DNA of 19,098 nt, from positions 1 to 19,098 of the forward strand of contig CAYYMM010000091.1 of NCBI GenBank assembly GCA_964472395.1, written 5' to 3'. This DNA is from CALFER01 sp964472395 (GTDB taxonomy: Bacteria > CSSED10-310 > CALFER01). A program made the position numbers and the translations under genes. The notes beneath the pieces were generated by a model. That model was not told the DNA's origin and did not search any database. It saw only the letters and a program-made list of their open reading frames with translations. Shown here in pieces: positions 1 through 8,318 of this stretch (the first letter of the stretch is position 1; every line of letters begins with the position of its first letter).

Positions 1-846
1 GATGAAGACATCGTCGAGTTCCAGTCCGTCGCCCCGGTGTGAAGGTGACGGACGACTGCTCATGCCGACCGCATACAGAGCCTGATACAAAATTTCCCCG
101 GCATAATCGCCTGTAAACGGCCGGCCGGTCCGGTTCGCACCATGCGCTCCGGGAGCCAAGCCGACGATAGCCAGACGCGCACCAGGGTCACCGAAACCAG
201 GCACCGGACGATTCCAGTACGCTGCGCCTGCATGACGGCGATCGGGCTGGATCGACGAACGAAACCGCACCAGGCGCGGACAGGCATTGCATCCCAGAAT
301 CGACTGGATCGGATATCGGAGAAGCGTCGGGGTGCGCCCCGCGCGTGAAGAACGGTAAAGGGACAACTCATATCGGAAATTCGGTGTCACCTCGCCCGAC
401 TTCGCCATCCGTTCCAGCGTATCGAGATCGAAAAACGCCACCTCATCGATCTCGTCCCGCGCAAACCCGAACGGCCCCTCCGAATGGGCCAGAAATGTCG
501 TAACATCCTCGGATTCGAGATCCGACAGCCAGAGATAGCTGTGGAGCGGGGTGAACGATTCGGTCTGGATCCCGAGTTCCTCGTGGCACTCACGACGGGC
601 GGCATCGAGAGGCGATTCGCCCGGGTCGAGATGTCCGCCGACGGACGTGTCCCATTTCCCGGGCTGGATGTCCTTCGAGGCGGATCGTTTCTGCGCGAGG
701 ATCCTGCCGGAGGCATCGGTCACGAGCACATGGACGACGCGATGCGTGAGTGCCGGGTTGCCGTGGCATTCGGCCCGCAGACGTGGTTCGAGAAGTCGTC
801 CGTCGGCATCGACACAAACCAGATACTCGCCATGAGCCGCCGCCAT
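1..846 (-). CDS. Nudix hydrolase fused to family-5-type uracil-DNA glycosylase (3' end outside window)
   Basis: One uninterrupted frame of 282 codons runs from the ATG at 846 off the left edge. Residues about 1-165 are a Nudix hydrolase with a complete Nudix box: G71, E77, R85-E86, E89-E90 and G92. Residues about 180-282 match uracil-DNA glycosylase family 5 (UdgB type): a CNACPRL cysteine pair at C186/C189, typical of the Fe-S cluster of family 4/5 enzymes, then PVPGFGDP and the motif GLAPGAHGANRTGRPFTGD at 229-247. Family 5 enzymes excise uracil and other deaminated bases from DNA; Nudix enzymes hydrolyse nucleoside-diphosphate-linked substrates. The start is supported by AAGGAG seven bases upstream. 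The radical SAM gene ends 14 bp before it. An internal ATG at 408 could start a glycosylase-only product, but it lies within the Nudix C-terminal helix region and has no clear Shine-Dalgarno. Both domains are recognised by motif; the Nudix substrate is unknown. Confidence 0.85.
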   Translation of the reverse strand, partial: MAAAHGEYLVCVDADGRLLEPRLRAECHGNPALTHRVVHVLVTDASGRILAQKRSASKDIQPGKWDTSVGGHLDPGESPLDAARRECHEELGIQTESFTPLHSYLWLSDLESEDVTTFLAHSEGPFGFARDEIDEVAFFDLDTLERMAKSGEVTPNFRYELSLYRSSRAGRTPTLLRYPIQSILGCNACPRLVRFRSSIQPDRRHAGAAYWNRPVPGFGDPGARLAIVGLAPGAHGANRTGRPFTGDYAGEILYQALYAVGMSSRPSPSHRGDGLELDDVFI

Positions 847-860
847 GCAATCTCCTTCCG

Positions 861-2300
861 TCACACGCGATTGTATTCTTCCCAGATCGTTTCGACGATG
901 TGGCCGAGCCGCTTCGTGCGGATCGCTTTCCGGATGCCTGCCGCATATCCGCGGGGTCGTCCCGCCATGTCTTTCAGAACGTCAAAGAGAAACGCGGGAT
1001 AGAGAAAATACTCGCGAATGTTGCGCCAGAAAAACGCATTGTCGAATTCCCGACGTATCGCCTGCATCGAAGCGGCGTCGAGCGAGATCGTGACGGCGGG
1101 GGATTCGGTCTGGCGGATGATCCATCGTTCGGAAAAGTCCGGATCCGCCGGAAGCCAGCCCTTCGCCAGAGCCTCGTCGAACAGAACGGATCCGGGAAGC
1201 GGGGTCGTGAAGGTCACCACGACATGGTCCGGCCGGATCTCGCGCGCCAGTTTCAAGGACGCCCGCGCATCCTCGATGGTTTCATCCGGAATGCCGATCA
1301 TGAAGTTGGCGAGCGTCCTGAGGCCGACCTTGCGGCAGATCGCGAACGCGCGCCGGACATCGTCCGGATCGCTCCCCTTGCGCAAGCGTCGCAACATGCG
1401 CTCGGAGCCGGATTCGACACCGAACTCGAGTTGCAGACATCCGCTCCGGCGCATCTCACGGAAGATCCCCTCATCCGCGCGCCGGACGTGCGCCTGACAT
1501 CCCCACGCCAGACCGGTCTTCCGCATGCCGGCACACAGTTCCAGGAGCCAGTCCCGATCTTCCAGCAGCGTGTCGTCCAGAAACCAGATGCCGTCGATCC
1601 GATAGCGCCGGATCAGCAGTTCGATCTCCGCCATGACGTGGCCCACTGAACGTCGACGCACACGGCTTCCGAACAATTCCTTTGAGGAGCAGAAAATGCA
1701 GCCGAACGGGCAGCCGCGCGATGAGATGATCGAGGTGGCGCGCCAGAGGAGTCTGCCGCGGATGTTGCCCGGCGGCCGGAGATAACGCTCGAAACGCACC
1801 GCTTCACGATCAGGGAACGGCAGGGAATCGAGCGGATCGATCAGGGGGCGCGACGCGGTTCGAACCAGAATCCCGTCGCGTAAAAACGCAAGCCCGGCGA
1901 CCTCCTCCGGCGAACGGCCAATCCCCAACGCTTCGGCGACTTCGGGAAAGGTGATCTCCCCCTCACCCAGCACCACGAAATCGAACCCGAATTTTTGCAG
2001 TGTCCACTCGGGAAGCGCCGTGGGATGAATGCCTCCGCCGACCGTCACAACACCCGGCAATCGATCCCGGATCTGCTCCTGCAGCGCCAGACCTCGAGCG
2101 ACCTGGGTGGTGAGCAGGCTCATGCCGATCAGGTCCGGCTTCGAGGCTGCGATCTGGTCGATCACGGATGAATCGCTGGGATCGGGATCCAACACCGTGA
2201 TGGCGTGGCCGTGCGGCTTGAGGTTTGCGGCGAGACTCAGGAGGCCGAGCGGCGGATCGGGCGTGTTCCCGGAACGCGGTCTAATCAGGGTGATGCGCAT
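861..2300 (-). CDS. B12-binding-domain radical SAM protein
   Basis: The protein has 479 residues. Residues 1-150 resemble the cobalamin-binding Rossmann domain of the B12/radical SAM class: an N-terminal ITLIRP strand, PPLGLLSLAANL, a VGGGIHP turn and LGEGE. The radical SAM core follows with the cluster motif CPFGCIFC (C197, C201, C204) and WFLDDTL as the following strand. Residues after about 400 form a C-terminal extension without a motif I recognise. I chose the ATG at 2300 because family members begin like this; the frame stays open upstream to 2387, but that stretch lies inside the neighbouring gene and does not look like a domain. A GAGAG sequence sits about ten bases upstream. The first 20 bases overlap the end of the GT-C-like gene, so the two are probably co-transcribed. 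Members modify lipids, antibiotics or tRNA; no substrate can be read here. Confidence 0.9.
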   Translation of the reverse strand: MRITLIRPRSGNTPDPPLGLLSLAANLKPHGHAITVLDPDPSDSSVIDQIAASKPDLIGMSLLTTQVARGLALQEQIRDRLPGVVTVGGGIHPTALPEWTLQKFGFDFVVLGEGEITFPEVAEALGIGRSPEEVAGLAFLRDGILVRTASRPLIDPLDSLPFPDREAVRFERYLRPPGNIRGRLLWRATSIISSRGCPFGCIFCSSKELFGSRVRRRSVGHVMAEIELLIRRYRIDGIWFLDDTLLEDRDWLLELCAGMRKTGLAWGCQAHVRRADEGIFREMRRSGCLQLEFGVESGSERMLRRLRKGSDPDDVRRAFAICRKVGLRTLANFMIGIPDETIEDARASLKLAREIRPDHVVVTFTTPLPGSVLFDEALAKGWLPADPDFSERWIIRQTESPAVTISLDAASMQAIRREFDNAFFWRNIREYFLYPAFLFDVLKDMAGRPRGYAAGIRKAIRTKRLGHIVETIWEEYNRV

Positions 2301-3774
2301 GCGAGGATCTCTCAAGAAGCGGCGGCGATGCCGGAGCATACACGAGGTCGATCGCCGAGTCATCGGATCGAGTGCCGGGTTCGACATCCGTCACCAGCAC
2401 TGCGGTCAAGCGGAGCGAATCATATCGGTACCGGAGCGCGGCTTCAACCGACCGCGTCCAGACCGGACGGCCGGATTGCAGGTACCGCGTGGCATTCAGA
2501 TCCCAGACGATCGATTCGAGGGGAGACTTTTGTGCCTTGATCTGAAACGAACCGGGATCGAACCAGTGACCCCGGAGCGGCAGTTCGTCCTGCGCGATCC
2601 GGAGAATGAAGCGGAATGTCGCATCCGGTTTCGGATCCGGCACACACGCCTGCGCCGCGACAGCCAACTGCCGGGGCACATCGGCGTTTCGTTTCTGGTG
2701 ATCGAGTTCGGCGATGGATTGCAGCGAAAACAGAATCGCCAGCCCCAGCGCGAATCCCCGCGCGATCCGGCCGGTCGCGGGATGCCGTCGATACAGGGCG
2801 GCGACAAGCGATGCCAGCGCAAGACTCATTCCGGCGACGGGCGTGTAGAGGTACCACTTGTTGCACAGATTGTGGACCGGCATCAGAAACAGCGCGCTCC
2901 AGAGCACGCCGAACCGATACCCGCGCGGCATGGCCGGAATCAGCGCCAGCACCAGCAACCCCGCGGCAATACACACTCCGCCGGGAAAAGGATGCGGAAC
3001 CGTCAGCAACCAGGACAGATTCTGCGCAATCGTCTCGGCCAGGTCCCCGACCCGGAAATGCTCGACGCTCCGATACCCGCCCATGCCGTGAAAAATCCAG
3101 GCCCGGTAGCCGACGTACACGGCCGTCAGGCAGCCGTACACGAGCCAGCTTCGGAATCGCCGGAACCCGGATTCGAGCAGGTCCCAGAGCACGATCCATA
3201 GCGGGATGGTGACGGCGGTTTCCTTCGACAGAAGGCCGGCCAGAAGCGCAAGGGAACTCACGAACAGACTCCGGGTATGCGTCAGCAGAACGATCAGTCC
3301 CGTGAGAAGAACGGCCTGCTCGGCGCGGTCGAGCAAAATCCAGAGTGGTTGCGTGACGAGGGGATGCACGCCGAACAGAAGACCCGCAAGTGAGGATGCT
3401 CGCGCATCGAGACCCATTGAACGGGCGCAACGGATGAGGAGGTAAACGCACGCGAGGTGGAATGCGAGATTCACCGAGTGCCAGAGCCATTCGCGACCCC
3501 CGAACAGTAGGGCTTCAATGTGGAACATGGTGGCCATGAGCGGCCGGAAAGTCTGGCTCGCGGCGCGAATACCGTAATCGCTCAGATCGATGTATCCGCC
3601 GTAGAAAACCTCCAGCCATCGGATCCGTCCCGGACGAGGTTGCACGAAGAAGCGGACAGTCTCCCAGTCGAACCAGATGAGGAGACTCCGGAACTGAACG
3701 GCGATGACCCACAAGGCGATGAGCAGGCCGGTCGGAGAAAAGCGGGAGCGGAATGCGGCGAATCGTCGAGACAT
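2281..3774 (-). CDS. Multi-span membrane protein resembling GT-C glycosyltransferases (TMTC/PMT-like)
   Basis: The protein has 497 residues. It has a first membrane segment at about 13-33, a long loop, then about ten hydrophobic segments and a soluble C-terminal tail of roughly 120 residues. A loop with FRPLMATMFHIEALLFG, the helix pair ending LIRCARSMG, the sequence FGVHPLVTQPLW, and GLLSKETAVTIPLWIVLWDLL follow the pattern of bacterial GT-C polyprenyl-phosphate-sugar transferase relatives (FRPL, HP and SKE motifs). The tetratricopeptide tail common in TMTC proteins is missing. Such enzymes move a sugar from a lipid carrier to protein or lipid on the outer face of the inner membrane; the acceptor cannot be inferred. 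The start at 3774 has no good Shine-Dalgarno, so it is less certain than the frame. The 3' end overlaps the radical SAM gene by 20 bp. Confidence 0.65.
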   Translation of the reverse strand: MSRRFAAFRSRFSPTGLLIALWVIAVQFRSLLIWFDWETVRFFVQPRPGRIRWLEVFYGGYIDLSDYGIRAASQTFRPLMATMFHIEALLFGGREWLWHSVNLAFHLACVYLLIRCARSMGLDARASSLAGLLFGVHPLVTQPLWILLDRAEQAVLLTGLIVLLTHTRSLFVSSLALLAGLLSKETAVTIPLWIVLWDLLESGFRRFRSWLVYGCLTAVYVGYRAWIFHGMGGYRSVEHFRVGDLAETIAQNLSWLLTVPHPFPGGVCIAAGLLVLALIPAMPRGYRFGVLWSALFLMPVHNLCNKWYLYTPVAGMSLALASLVAALYRRHPATGRIARGFALGLAILFSLQSIAELDHQKRNADVPRQLAVAAQACVPDPKPDATFRFILRIAQDELPLRGHWFDPGSFQIKAQKSPLESIVWDLNATRYLQSGRPVWTRSVEAALRYRYDSLRLTAVLVTDVEPGTRSDDSAIDLVYAPASPPLLERSSHAHHPD

Positions 3775-3853
3775 GGGCGGAGTGTATCCGGAAGCGATCC
3801 GGAGGGCAAGATCGGGGATCGGATTCGAGCGCTGTCGATTCAGTGACTCGCGG

Positions 3854-6388
3854 CTACTCCGGACCGATGCTGAATTCCTGCTGCCAGATCGGGCCTAACA
3901 CTTCAGAGAGATCCGGCCGGAGAAGCGCGCCATAGAGATGAAGCGATTCGATTGAGAAGGTGATCGGATCGGGGAATGTGAAATGCAGGATCGGAACGGT
4001 CGTCCAACCGGATGGAACGGAAAGGGGTTCGAAATCAAATGACTGAGACCAGGAGGGGTGAAAGAAATACTCACCCTGTATCTCGAGGCATGAAACGACA
4101 ACGGCGGAATCCAGCGGATCGGATGGATTGCATATTTCCAGATCGAAGTGAAATGGCATCCCGGACGTGAAATGCGTCGCATTCAGACTGGCGGATGTTT
4201 CCCATTCCGTGCAATCCGGTTGGGCCATCGGAGACAGCAGCAGGATATCGCCTTCTATTATTCGCGTTTCCAGACAACTCGGCCTGAGTGATCCCGGAAC
4301 GGCCAGCAAGGCGGCATCAACATGTGGATAGATTTCACGTCCGTAATACTCGATCGTCCAATCCGCTTGCTTCTTCCAGATGTTCAGGTGTTCGCCTTCA
4401 TCCCAAGCGCCAGCGGCAGAAACCCAGAGTGTGCCGTCCGGAGCAGTCATCAAACCCGGCCTATACAACATCTGAATCTGAGCAATCTCCTCGATCGTCC
4501 AATCGGAATCAGTCCGGGTAGTATAAAATAACGAACCATGTTTGAACACGGCATGCGGATTCCCGAGATTGTCGAAGGCGAGTGTCACTGAGGATGACGA
4601 GACATCACCGATGTCGATAGTTCGGGACTCGACCACCCAACCGGAGTCGCCCAGCGTGCCGTATCGCATGGAGTTGATCTGTTGATGATCTACATAGTGA
4701 CTATCGACGCTGAAGAAATGGATGACCCCATCTGCACTTCTTTCCAGATCGACATCCGCCACCCATTGGAGAGCCGAGGTGTTTCCGAGATCGACCACCT
4801 GATCAACCCATCCTTCCGGTGTTTCGAATGCGTGATGCATGGCAATTTGGTTGTTCAGATTGCTCTCATAATAGACAATATGCGGAACTCCATCCGCTGC
4901 GTAAACCAGTTTGCCTGCGAAGGATCCCTCCGGAGTCGATCTCACAATCTGAGGTGACCAGACTCCTTCCTGCCGTTCCCATAAAACGATATCATTCCCA
5001 GGTGAACCATCTGTGTATTGATGGGTGACTATGCCGGGGTTTCCGGATGGATCGAGTGCCAGATCGATCGCGGTTCCATACGGGACACACAGAGCTTGAA
5101 TAGTCTCAACCTGCGTGATTCCGTTGCGCCGTGTAATGAGTTTTGTCTCTGCGCGTGTGGAGAAAGCAACATATATCGTACCATCCGGAGCGGTACACAC
5201 GGAAGACAAATCGAGTTCACCACCACCCGTTTTGATGTGATTCAATGCCCAATCATCGAGTTCTTTCGCTCCATAATACAGCAGATTTTCATCCTCTGTA
5301 GTTCTATTCACAACGATCGCGGTCCGAAGTCGACCCATCCGATCGTATCCTGCCGCGATCGATCCCCCGTCTCCGCCCTCCAGCAACTGTGTTTCGGAAT
5401 TCCACTGCTCCTCAACTTTCCATGCATGGACCATGTTCTGTTCGGAGGTGAAGAAAAGATGCGATACATCGCTGCTGTCGATCAGGATCTCCATTCCCGG
5501 ATCATTGACCGGCATCACGGCATCAAAGGGATACTCGGTGATCCATCCGGATTCATGGCGATAACCGTAAAGGAGGCGGGCAGGTCCACCTCGCGAACCG
5601 TATGCCGCAAGGATCCGACACTGTCCGGTTGAATCTTTCACGAGTTTGACCGCGGAAAAATTTTGAAAGGTTCCGGTCGATGCAACCGTTTCGACAGCGC
5701 CTTCCGGAGTGACCGGGTTCATATAGAGCACCTGGCAAAGATTAGAATGCCACGTGATGAAGGCGATGCCGATTACCCCCGGAGTTGTTTCAATCGCGGC
5801 AATGTTACCATAAAAAAGCCCTTCGGTGTAGACAACCTCGGACTGCCAACCTTCGGAAGAATTATATAGATGAACTAGATGATCTTCTCCTTCCTGGGAT
5901 TTAATGAAAAAAACGTGAAGACAGCCTGTTGAATCCTGTATCAAACCAACACTCTCGACGCATGTTCCGGACGTATCCACTGATGCGGCATTCCACGTCG
6001 AACCGGAAAACGTTGCCAGTTTGACATTGCGGGTTTTCTGGTCGGTAAAACAGATGACCGGTTGATCCGTATCATTGAGAATCGCACAGATGCCGATAGC
6101 AGGCGAATCGCTGATCTCATGGGTGATCCACTCGTTTCCCGCATGATGCATCGCCTGCACCGTGTCACCGGAGAGGAAAATCCAGGGATTGTTCTGAGCA
6201 TCGAACAGGAGCGTGTTCTGACCGGACAGTTCGAAGTTGTCCTGCCTGAAGAGATACTCTGAAGACCAGTTCGTCGAGGCCTGAACGTTTCCCGTGATCG
6301 GTATCAGGCAAGCAAACAGAACAAGGCAAATAAAAACGAACCGGGTATGCGTGGATGGAAATATACACAATCCCAACATTGATTTCAT
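3854..6388 (-). CDS. Large secreted beta-propeller-like protein with lineage-specific C-terminal domain
   Basis: The protein has 844 residues. Residues 1-37 are a Sec signal peptide with a hydrophobic core FVFICLVLFACLIPI and a likely cut after VQA. Residues about 45-720 contain roughly a dozen loose repeats of about 45-55 residues. Each is built around a turn such as LFDAQNNPWIFL, APDGTIYVAFSTR, ALDPSGNPGIVTH, RSADGVIHFFSV or AFDNLGNPHAVF, the pattern of BNR/propeller blades. Residues about 735-844 form a separate beta domain that reappears in the protein at the right window edge. The ATG at 6388 was chosen over the upstream frame (to 6463) because it follows AGGGAGG at good spacing, starts the signal peptide and lies below a strong promoter. 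The gene is clearly AT-richer than its neighbours. The function is unknown; an extracellular or surface location is likely. Confidence 0.8.
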   Translation of the reverse strand: MKSMLGLCIFPSTHTRFVFICLVLFACLIPITGNVQASTNWSSEYLFRQDNFELSGQNTLLFDAQNNPWIFLSGDTVQAMHHAGNEWITHEISDSPAIGICAILNDTDQPVICFTDQKTRNVKLATFSGSTWNAASVDTSGTCVESVGLIQDSTGCLHVFFIKSQEGEDHLVHLYNSSEGWQSEVVYTEGLFYGNIAAIETTPGVIGIAFITWHSNLCQVLYMNPVTPEGAVETVASTGTFQNFSAVKLVKDSTGQCRILAAYGSRGGPARLLYGYRHESGWITEYPFDAVMPVNDPGMEILIDSSDVSHLFFTSEQNMVHAWKVEEQWNSETQLLEGGDGGSIAAGYDRMGRLRTAIVVNRTTEDENLLYYGAKELDDWALNHIKTGGGELDLSSVCTAPDGTIYVAFSTRAETKLITRRNGITQVETIQALCVPYGTAIDLALDPSGNPGIVTHQYTDGSPGNDIVLWERQEGVWSPQIVRSTPEGSFAGKLVYAADGVPHIVYYESNLNNQIAMHHAFETPEGWVDQVVDLGNTSALQWVADVDLERSADGVIHFFSVDSHYVDHQQINSMRYGTLGDSGWVVESRTIDIGDVSSSSVTLAFDNLGNPHAVFKHGSLFYTTRTDSDWTIEEIAQIQMLYRPGLMTAPDGTLWVSAAGAWDEGEHLNIWKKQADWTIEYYGREIYPHVDAALLAVPGSLRPSCLETRIIEGDILLLSPMAQPDCTEWETSASLNATHFTSGMPFHFDLEICNPSDPLDSAVVVSCLEIQGEYFFHPSWSQSFDFEPLSVPSGWTTVPILHFTFPDPITFSIESLHLYGALLRPDLSEVLGPIWQQEFSIGPE

Positions 6389-6409
6389 ATCAGGATCCTC
6401 CCTTACACA

Positions 6410-6438
6410 ATTATACGAATCATACAGAACGAATGCAA
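6410..6438 (-). promoter_or_regulatory. Sigma70-like promoter of the propeller gene
   Basis: On the minus strand TTGCAT (6438-6433), a 17-bp spacer and an exact TATAAT (6415-6410) lie so that transcription would start near 6403. This leaves a leader of about 15 bases that still contains the AGGGAGG ribosome site before the ATG at 6388. The layout is seen directly; promoter activity is inferred. Confidence 0.6.
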
Positions 6439-6587
6439 ACCGGACCCAATTTGAACGGCTCACGACCAGTCACACCAATCGGTTGCCTATCCATCCGATC
6501 CATCCCGTCACGACATTCATATATTTATTGATCATCACCTGTAAATCATAAAAAGCCTCATCGATATTTATATTTTTAATTTTTCTA

Positions 6588-6616
6588 TTGACTTTTTTAA
6601 TTTTTGAGATTACTTT
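6588..6616 (+). promoter_or_regulatory. Possible promoter of the SHOCT-like gene
   Basis: In a very AT-rich stretch, TTGACT (6588-6593) is followed after 17 bp by TACTTT (6611-6616), about 35 bp before the ATG at 6652. The -35 is good and the -10 is poor. The surrounding runs of A and T could act as an UP element for either divergent gene. Confidence 0.35.
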
Positions 6617-6651
6617 ATTTATCGTGATGGGATTTCACCAGGAGGAATCAG

Positions 6652-7035
6652 ATGGAAAACGAAAAAACACGCATTTTGAAAATGGTCGAAGCCGGCAAAC
6701 TGTCAGCCGAAGAAGCATTCAAACTGATGGATGCCATGAACAGCCCTGCGGCAGCGACCGAGATCGCCGTCAAGGAACCAACAGGGAAGGCACGGTTTCT
6801 GCGGATCCGGGTGTTCGACAAGAACCGGCAGAAAGCCAAAGTGAATATCTCACTCCCGCTCTTCCTCGTCAGAGGTCTCGCCAAAATCATCCCCGCATCC
6901 GCCCAGATGCACCTCAACGACAAACAGATCAACCTGGACCAGATCATGTCTCTCGTGGATCAGGCTGCCGGAACCAAGCTGATCGAAGTCGATGACGACG
7001 ACGAAAACGAACGGGTGGAGATTGTGATCGAGTAA
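6652..7035 (+). CDS. Small SHOCT-like/YvlB-N-terminal-type protein
   Basis: The protein has 127 residues. The first 30 (ILKMVEAGKLSAEEAFKLMD) form the two-helix SHOCT-like motif found at the start of YvlB/LiaX-type proteins and related envelope-stress factors, in which a helix is followed by KLSxEEA. The middle part has the pattern RFLRIRVFDK...KVNISLPLFLV, again as in that family. The C-terminus is very acidic (DDDDENE). No membrane segment is visible. AGGAGG lies seven bases before the ATG. The gene is single, divergent from the propeller gene and convergent with fabH (28-bp gap). The role is probably regulatory or adaptor-like in the cell envelope; that is inference from the family only. 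Confidence 0.75.
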   Translation: MENEKTRILKMVEAGKLSAEEAFKLMDAMNSPAAATEIAVKEPTGKARFLRIRVFDKNRQKAKVNISLPLFLVRGLAKIIPASAQMHLNDKQINLDQIMSLVDQAAGTKLIEVDDDDENERVEIVIE

Positions 7036-7063
7036 TCCGTTGGAGATTCGTTCCGGACGGGAA

Positions 7064-8077
7064 TCAGAGTCTGACCGCGGCGCCGCCCCACGTCAGTCCG
7101 CCGCCGAATGCGACGAACAGCACGATCTGTCCCGGCTTGATCCGTCCGGTATCGCGCGCTTCCGCAAGAGCGATCGGGATGGACGCAGAGGACGTATTCC
7201 CGATATGCGGCAGATTGATGAAGAACTTGCTGTCGTAATCGATTCCCAGCCGCTTCGCGACGGATTCGAGAATCCGGGTGTTGGCCTGATGCGGTATCAC
7301 AAGATCGATGTCCTCAGGAGTCAGATTCCCGTGTTCCAGGGCTTTCCTGGCACTTTCAACCAGATTCGAAACGGCAAACTTATACACTTCGTTACCCTTC
7401 ATCTGCACATAATGCAGCTTCGCATCGATGCTCGCATGCGATGCCGGCATCTCAGTGCCTCCGGCCGGAATCGTGATCAGCTCCTTCTGCCGACCATCCG
7501 ATCGGAAGTAGTACCCCAGCAATCCATTGCCATTGCGGGCTGCCCCCATCACCACGGCTCCAGCACCGTCACCAAACAGAACACAGGTCGCCCGGTCCTC
7601 CATGTTGATGCATCGCGAGAGCAATTCACTGCCCACGACAACGACATGTCGGGCTGCACCGGAAAGAATCAGTGAATTCGCCACGATCATCCCATAGATG
7701 AACCCGGTGCAGGCGGCATTGAGATCGAAGGCGGCGGCATTCAGCGCTCCAATCTTCTCCTGAACGATCACGGCGGTCGACGGAATCTGCCGATCCTGCG
7801 TACAGGTCGCGATGATCAGAACATCGATGTCCAAAGGCTCAAGCCCGGCATCCCGGATAGCCCGACTCGCCGCCCCGGCCGCGAAATCCGAATTCATTTC
7901 AGTGGGTAACGCAAAATGACGCTCACGGATCCCCGTCCGCTCACGGATCCACTCATCTGACGTTTCAACGATCTGCTCAAAATAATGATTATCCAGCACC
8001 CGGTCAGGCAATGCGGAGCCAATGCCCAGAATGGCTGAGCGTGTGATTGAGGTCGATCCATTCATCTCAAGTTCCAT
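7064..8077 (-). CDS. fabH: 3-oxoacyl-[acyl-carrier-protein] synthase III (KAS III)
   Basis: The protein has 337 residues, the usual family length. It condenses acetyl-CoA (or a branched or other acyl-CoA) with malonyl-ACP to start fatty acid synthesis in the cytoplasm. The catalytic triad is complete: C123 in NAACTGFIYG, H263 in IPHQANTRI and N294 in HIGNTSSAS. The N-terminal SDEWIRERTGIRERH and the C-terminal FVAFGGGLTWGGAAVRL are typical. The start is uncertain between the ATG at 8077 and the one at 8065; neither has a strong Shine-Dalgarno. The gene stands apart from other fatty-acid genes. An intrinsic terminator ends only about 15 bp upstream, leaving no room for a separate promoter, so expression probably depends on readthrough or on a promoter within the structured region before it. 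Some FabH relatives work in secondary metabolism, but nothing here suggests that. Confidence 0.93.
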   Translation of the reverse strand: MELEMNGSTSITRSAILGIGSALPDRVLDNHYFEQIVETSDEWIRERTGIRERHFALPTEMNSDFAAGAASRAIRDAGLEPLDIDVLIIATCTQDRQIPSTAVIVQEKIGALNAAAFDLNAACTGFIYGMIVANSLILSGAARHVVVVGSELLSRCINMEDRATCVLFGDGAGAVVMGAARNGNGLLGYYFRSDGRQKELITIPAGGTEMPASHASIDAKLHYVQMKGNEVYKFAVSNLVESARKALEHGNLTPEDIDLVIPHQANTRILESVAKRLGIDYDSKFFINLPHIGNTSSASIPIALAEARDTGRIKPGQIVLFVAFGGGLTWGGAAVRL

Positions 8078-8091
8078 GGCACTTTGATCCC

Positions 8092-8318
8092 ATAAAAAAT
8101 AAGCCCGGACGAAGTAGGTATTTCCGTGACGCCCGGGCTGGTTTTCGTGTTCCCTGAGATCTTCGAACGAGCCGACGACCTTCGTCGGTGGACCCCACGG
8201 CGCCGCGCGGGAAAAGTTGGTGTGGGGTGTTCCGATCCCGGGATGCCGGGGAAATACTTATTCAATTCTCGTGCCAAGAATTTCGATCCGGTGGATCGCC
8301 CAATCCCCGAGCCGGAAT
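8092..8318 (-). ncRNA. Unidentified structured RNA or fabH leader
   Basis: The stretch between the M48 protease and fabH has no convincing reading frame but holds nested stems, given here in plus coordinates. An outer stem pairs 8230-8234 with 8313-8317 (5 bp), then 8247-8252 with 8304-8309 (6 bp). These enclose two hairpins, 8264-8271/8275-8282 (8 bp) and 8284-8289/8293-8298 (6 bp, perfect), giving a three-way junction. Further on are 8192-8198/8222-8228 (7 bp), 8172-8178/8182-8188 (7 bp, loop of three) and the terminator. The two mismatches in the whole set become G-U pairs only in minus-strand RNA. A perfect TTGACA lies at 8407-8402 but has no good -10 at 17 bp. I found no signature of tmRNA, RNase P RNA, SRP RNA or a known riboswitch. 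It could be a free small RNA or an attenuating leader. Confidence 0.5.
8093..8139 (-). terminator. Intrinsic terminator directly before fabH
   Basis: The arms at 8130-8139 and 8102-8111 form a 10-bp GC-rich stem around an 18-base loop. Read on the minus strand, it is followed by TTATTTTTTATG, a proper U-tract. The only imperfect pair is A/C on the plus strand but becomes a G-U pair on the minus strand, which supports this direction. Confidence 0.8.

Noticed and set aside
750..1649. Plus-strand open frame of 299 codons
   Set aside because: Antisense shadow of the radical SAM and Nudix genes; no domain seen.
2029..3201. Plus-strand open frame of 390 codons opposite the radical SAM and GT-C genes
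   Set aside because: It has no recognisable domain, spans two real minus-strand genes, and is rich in R, P, G and Q as antisense frames of GC-rich genes usually are.
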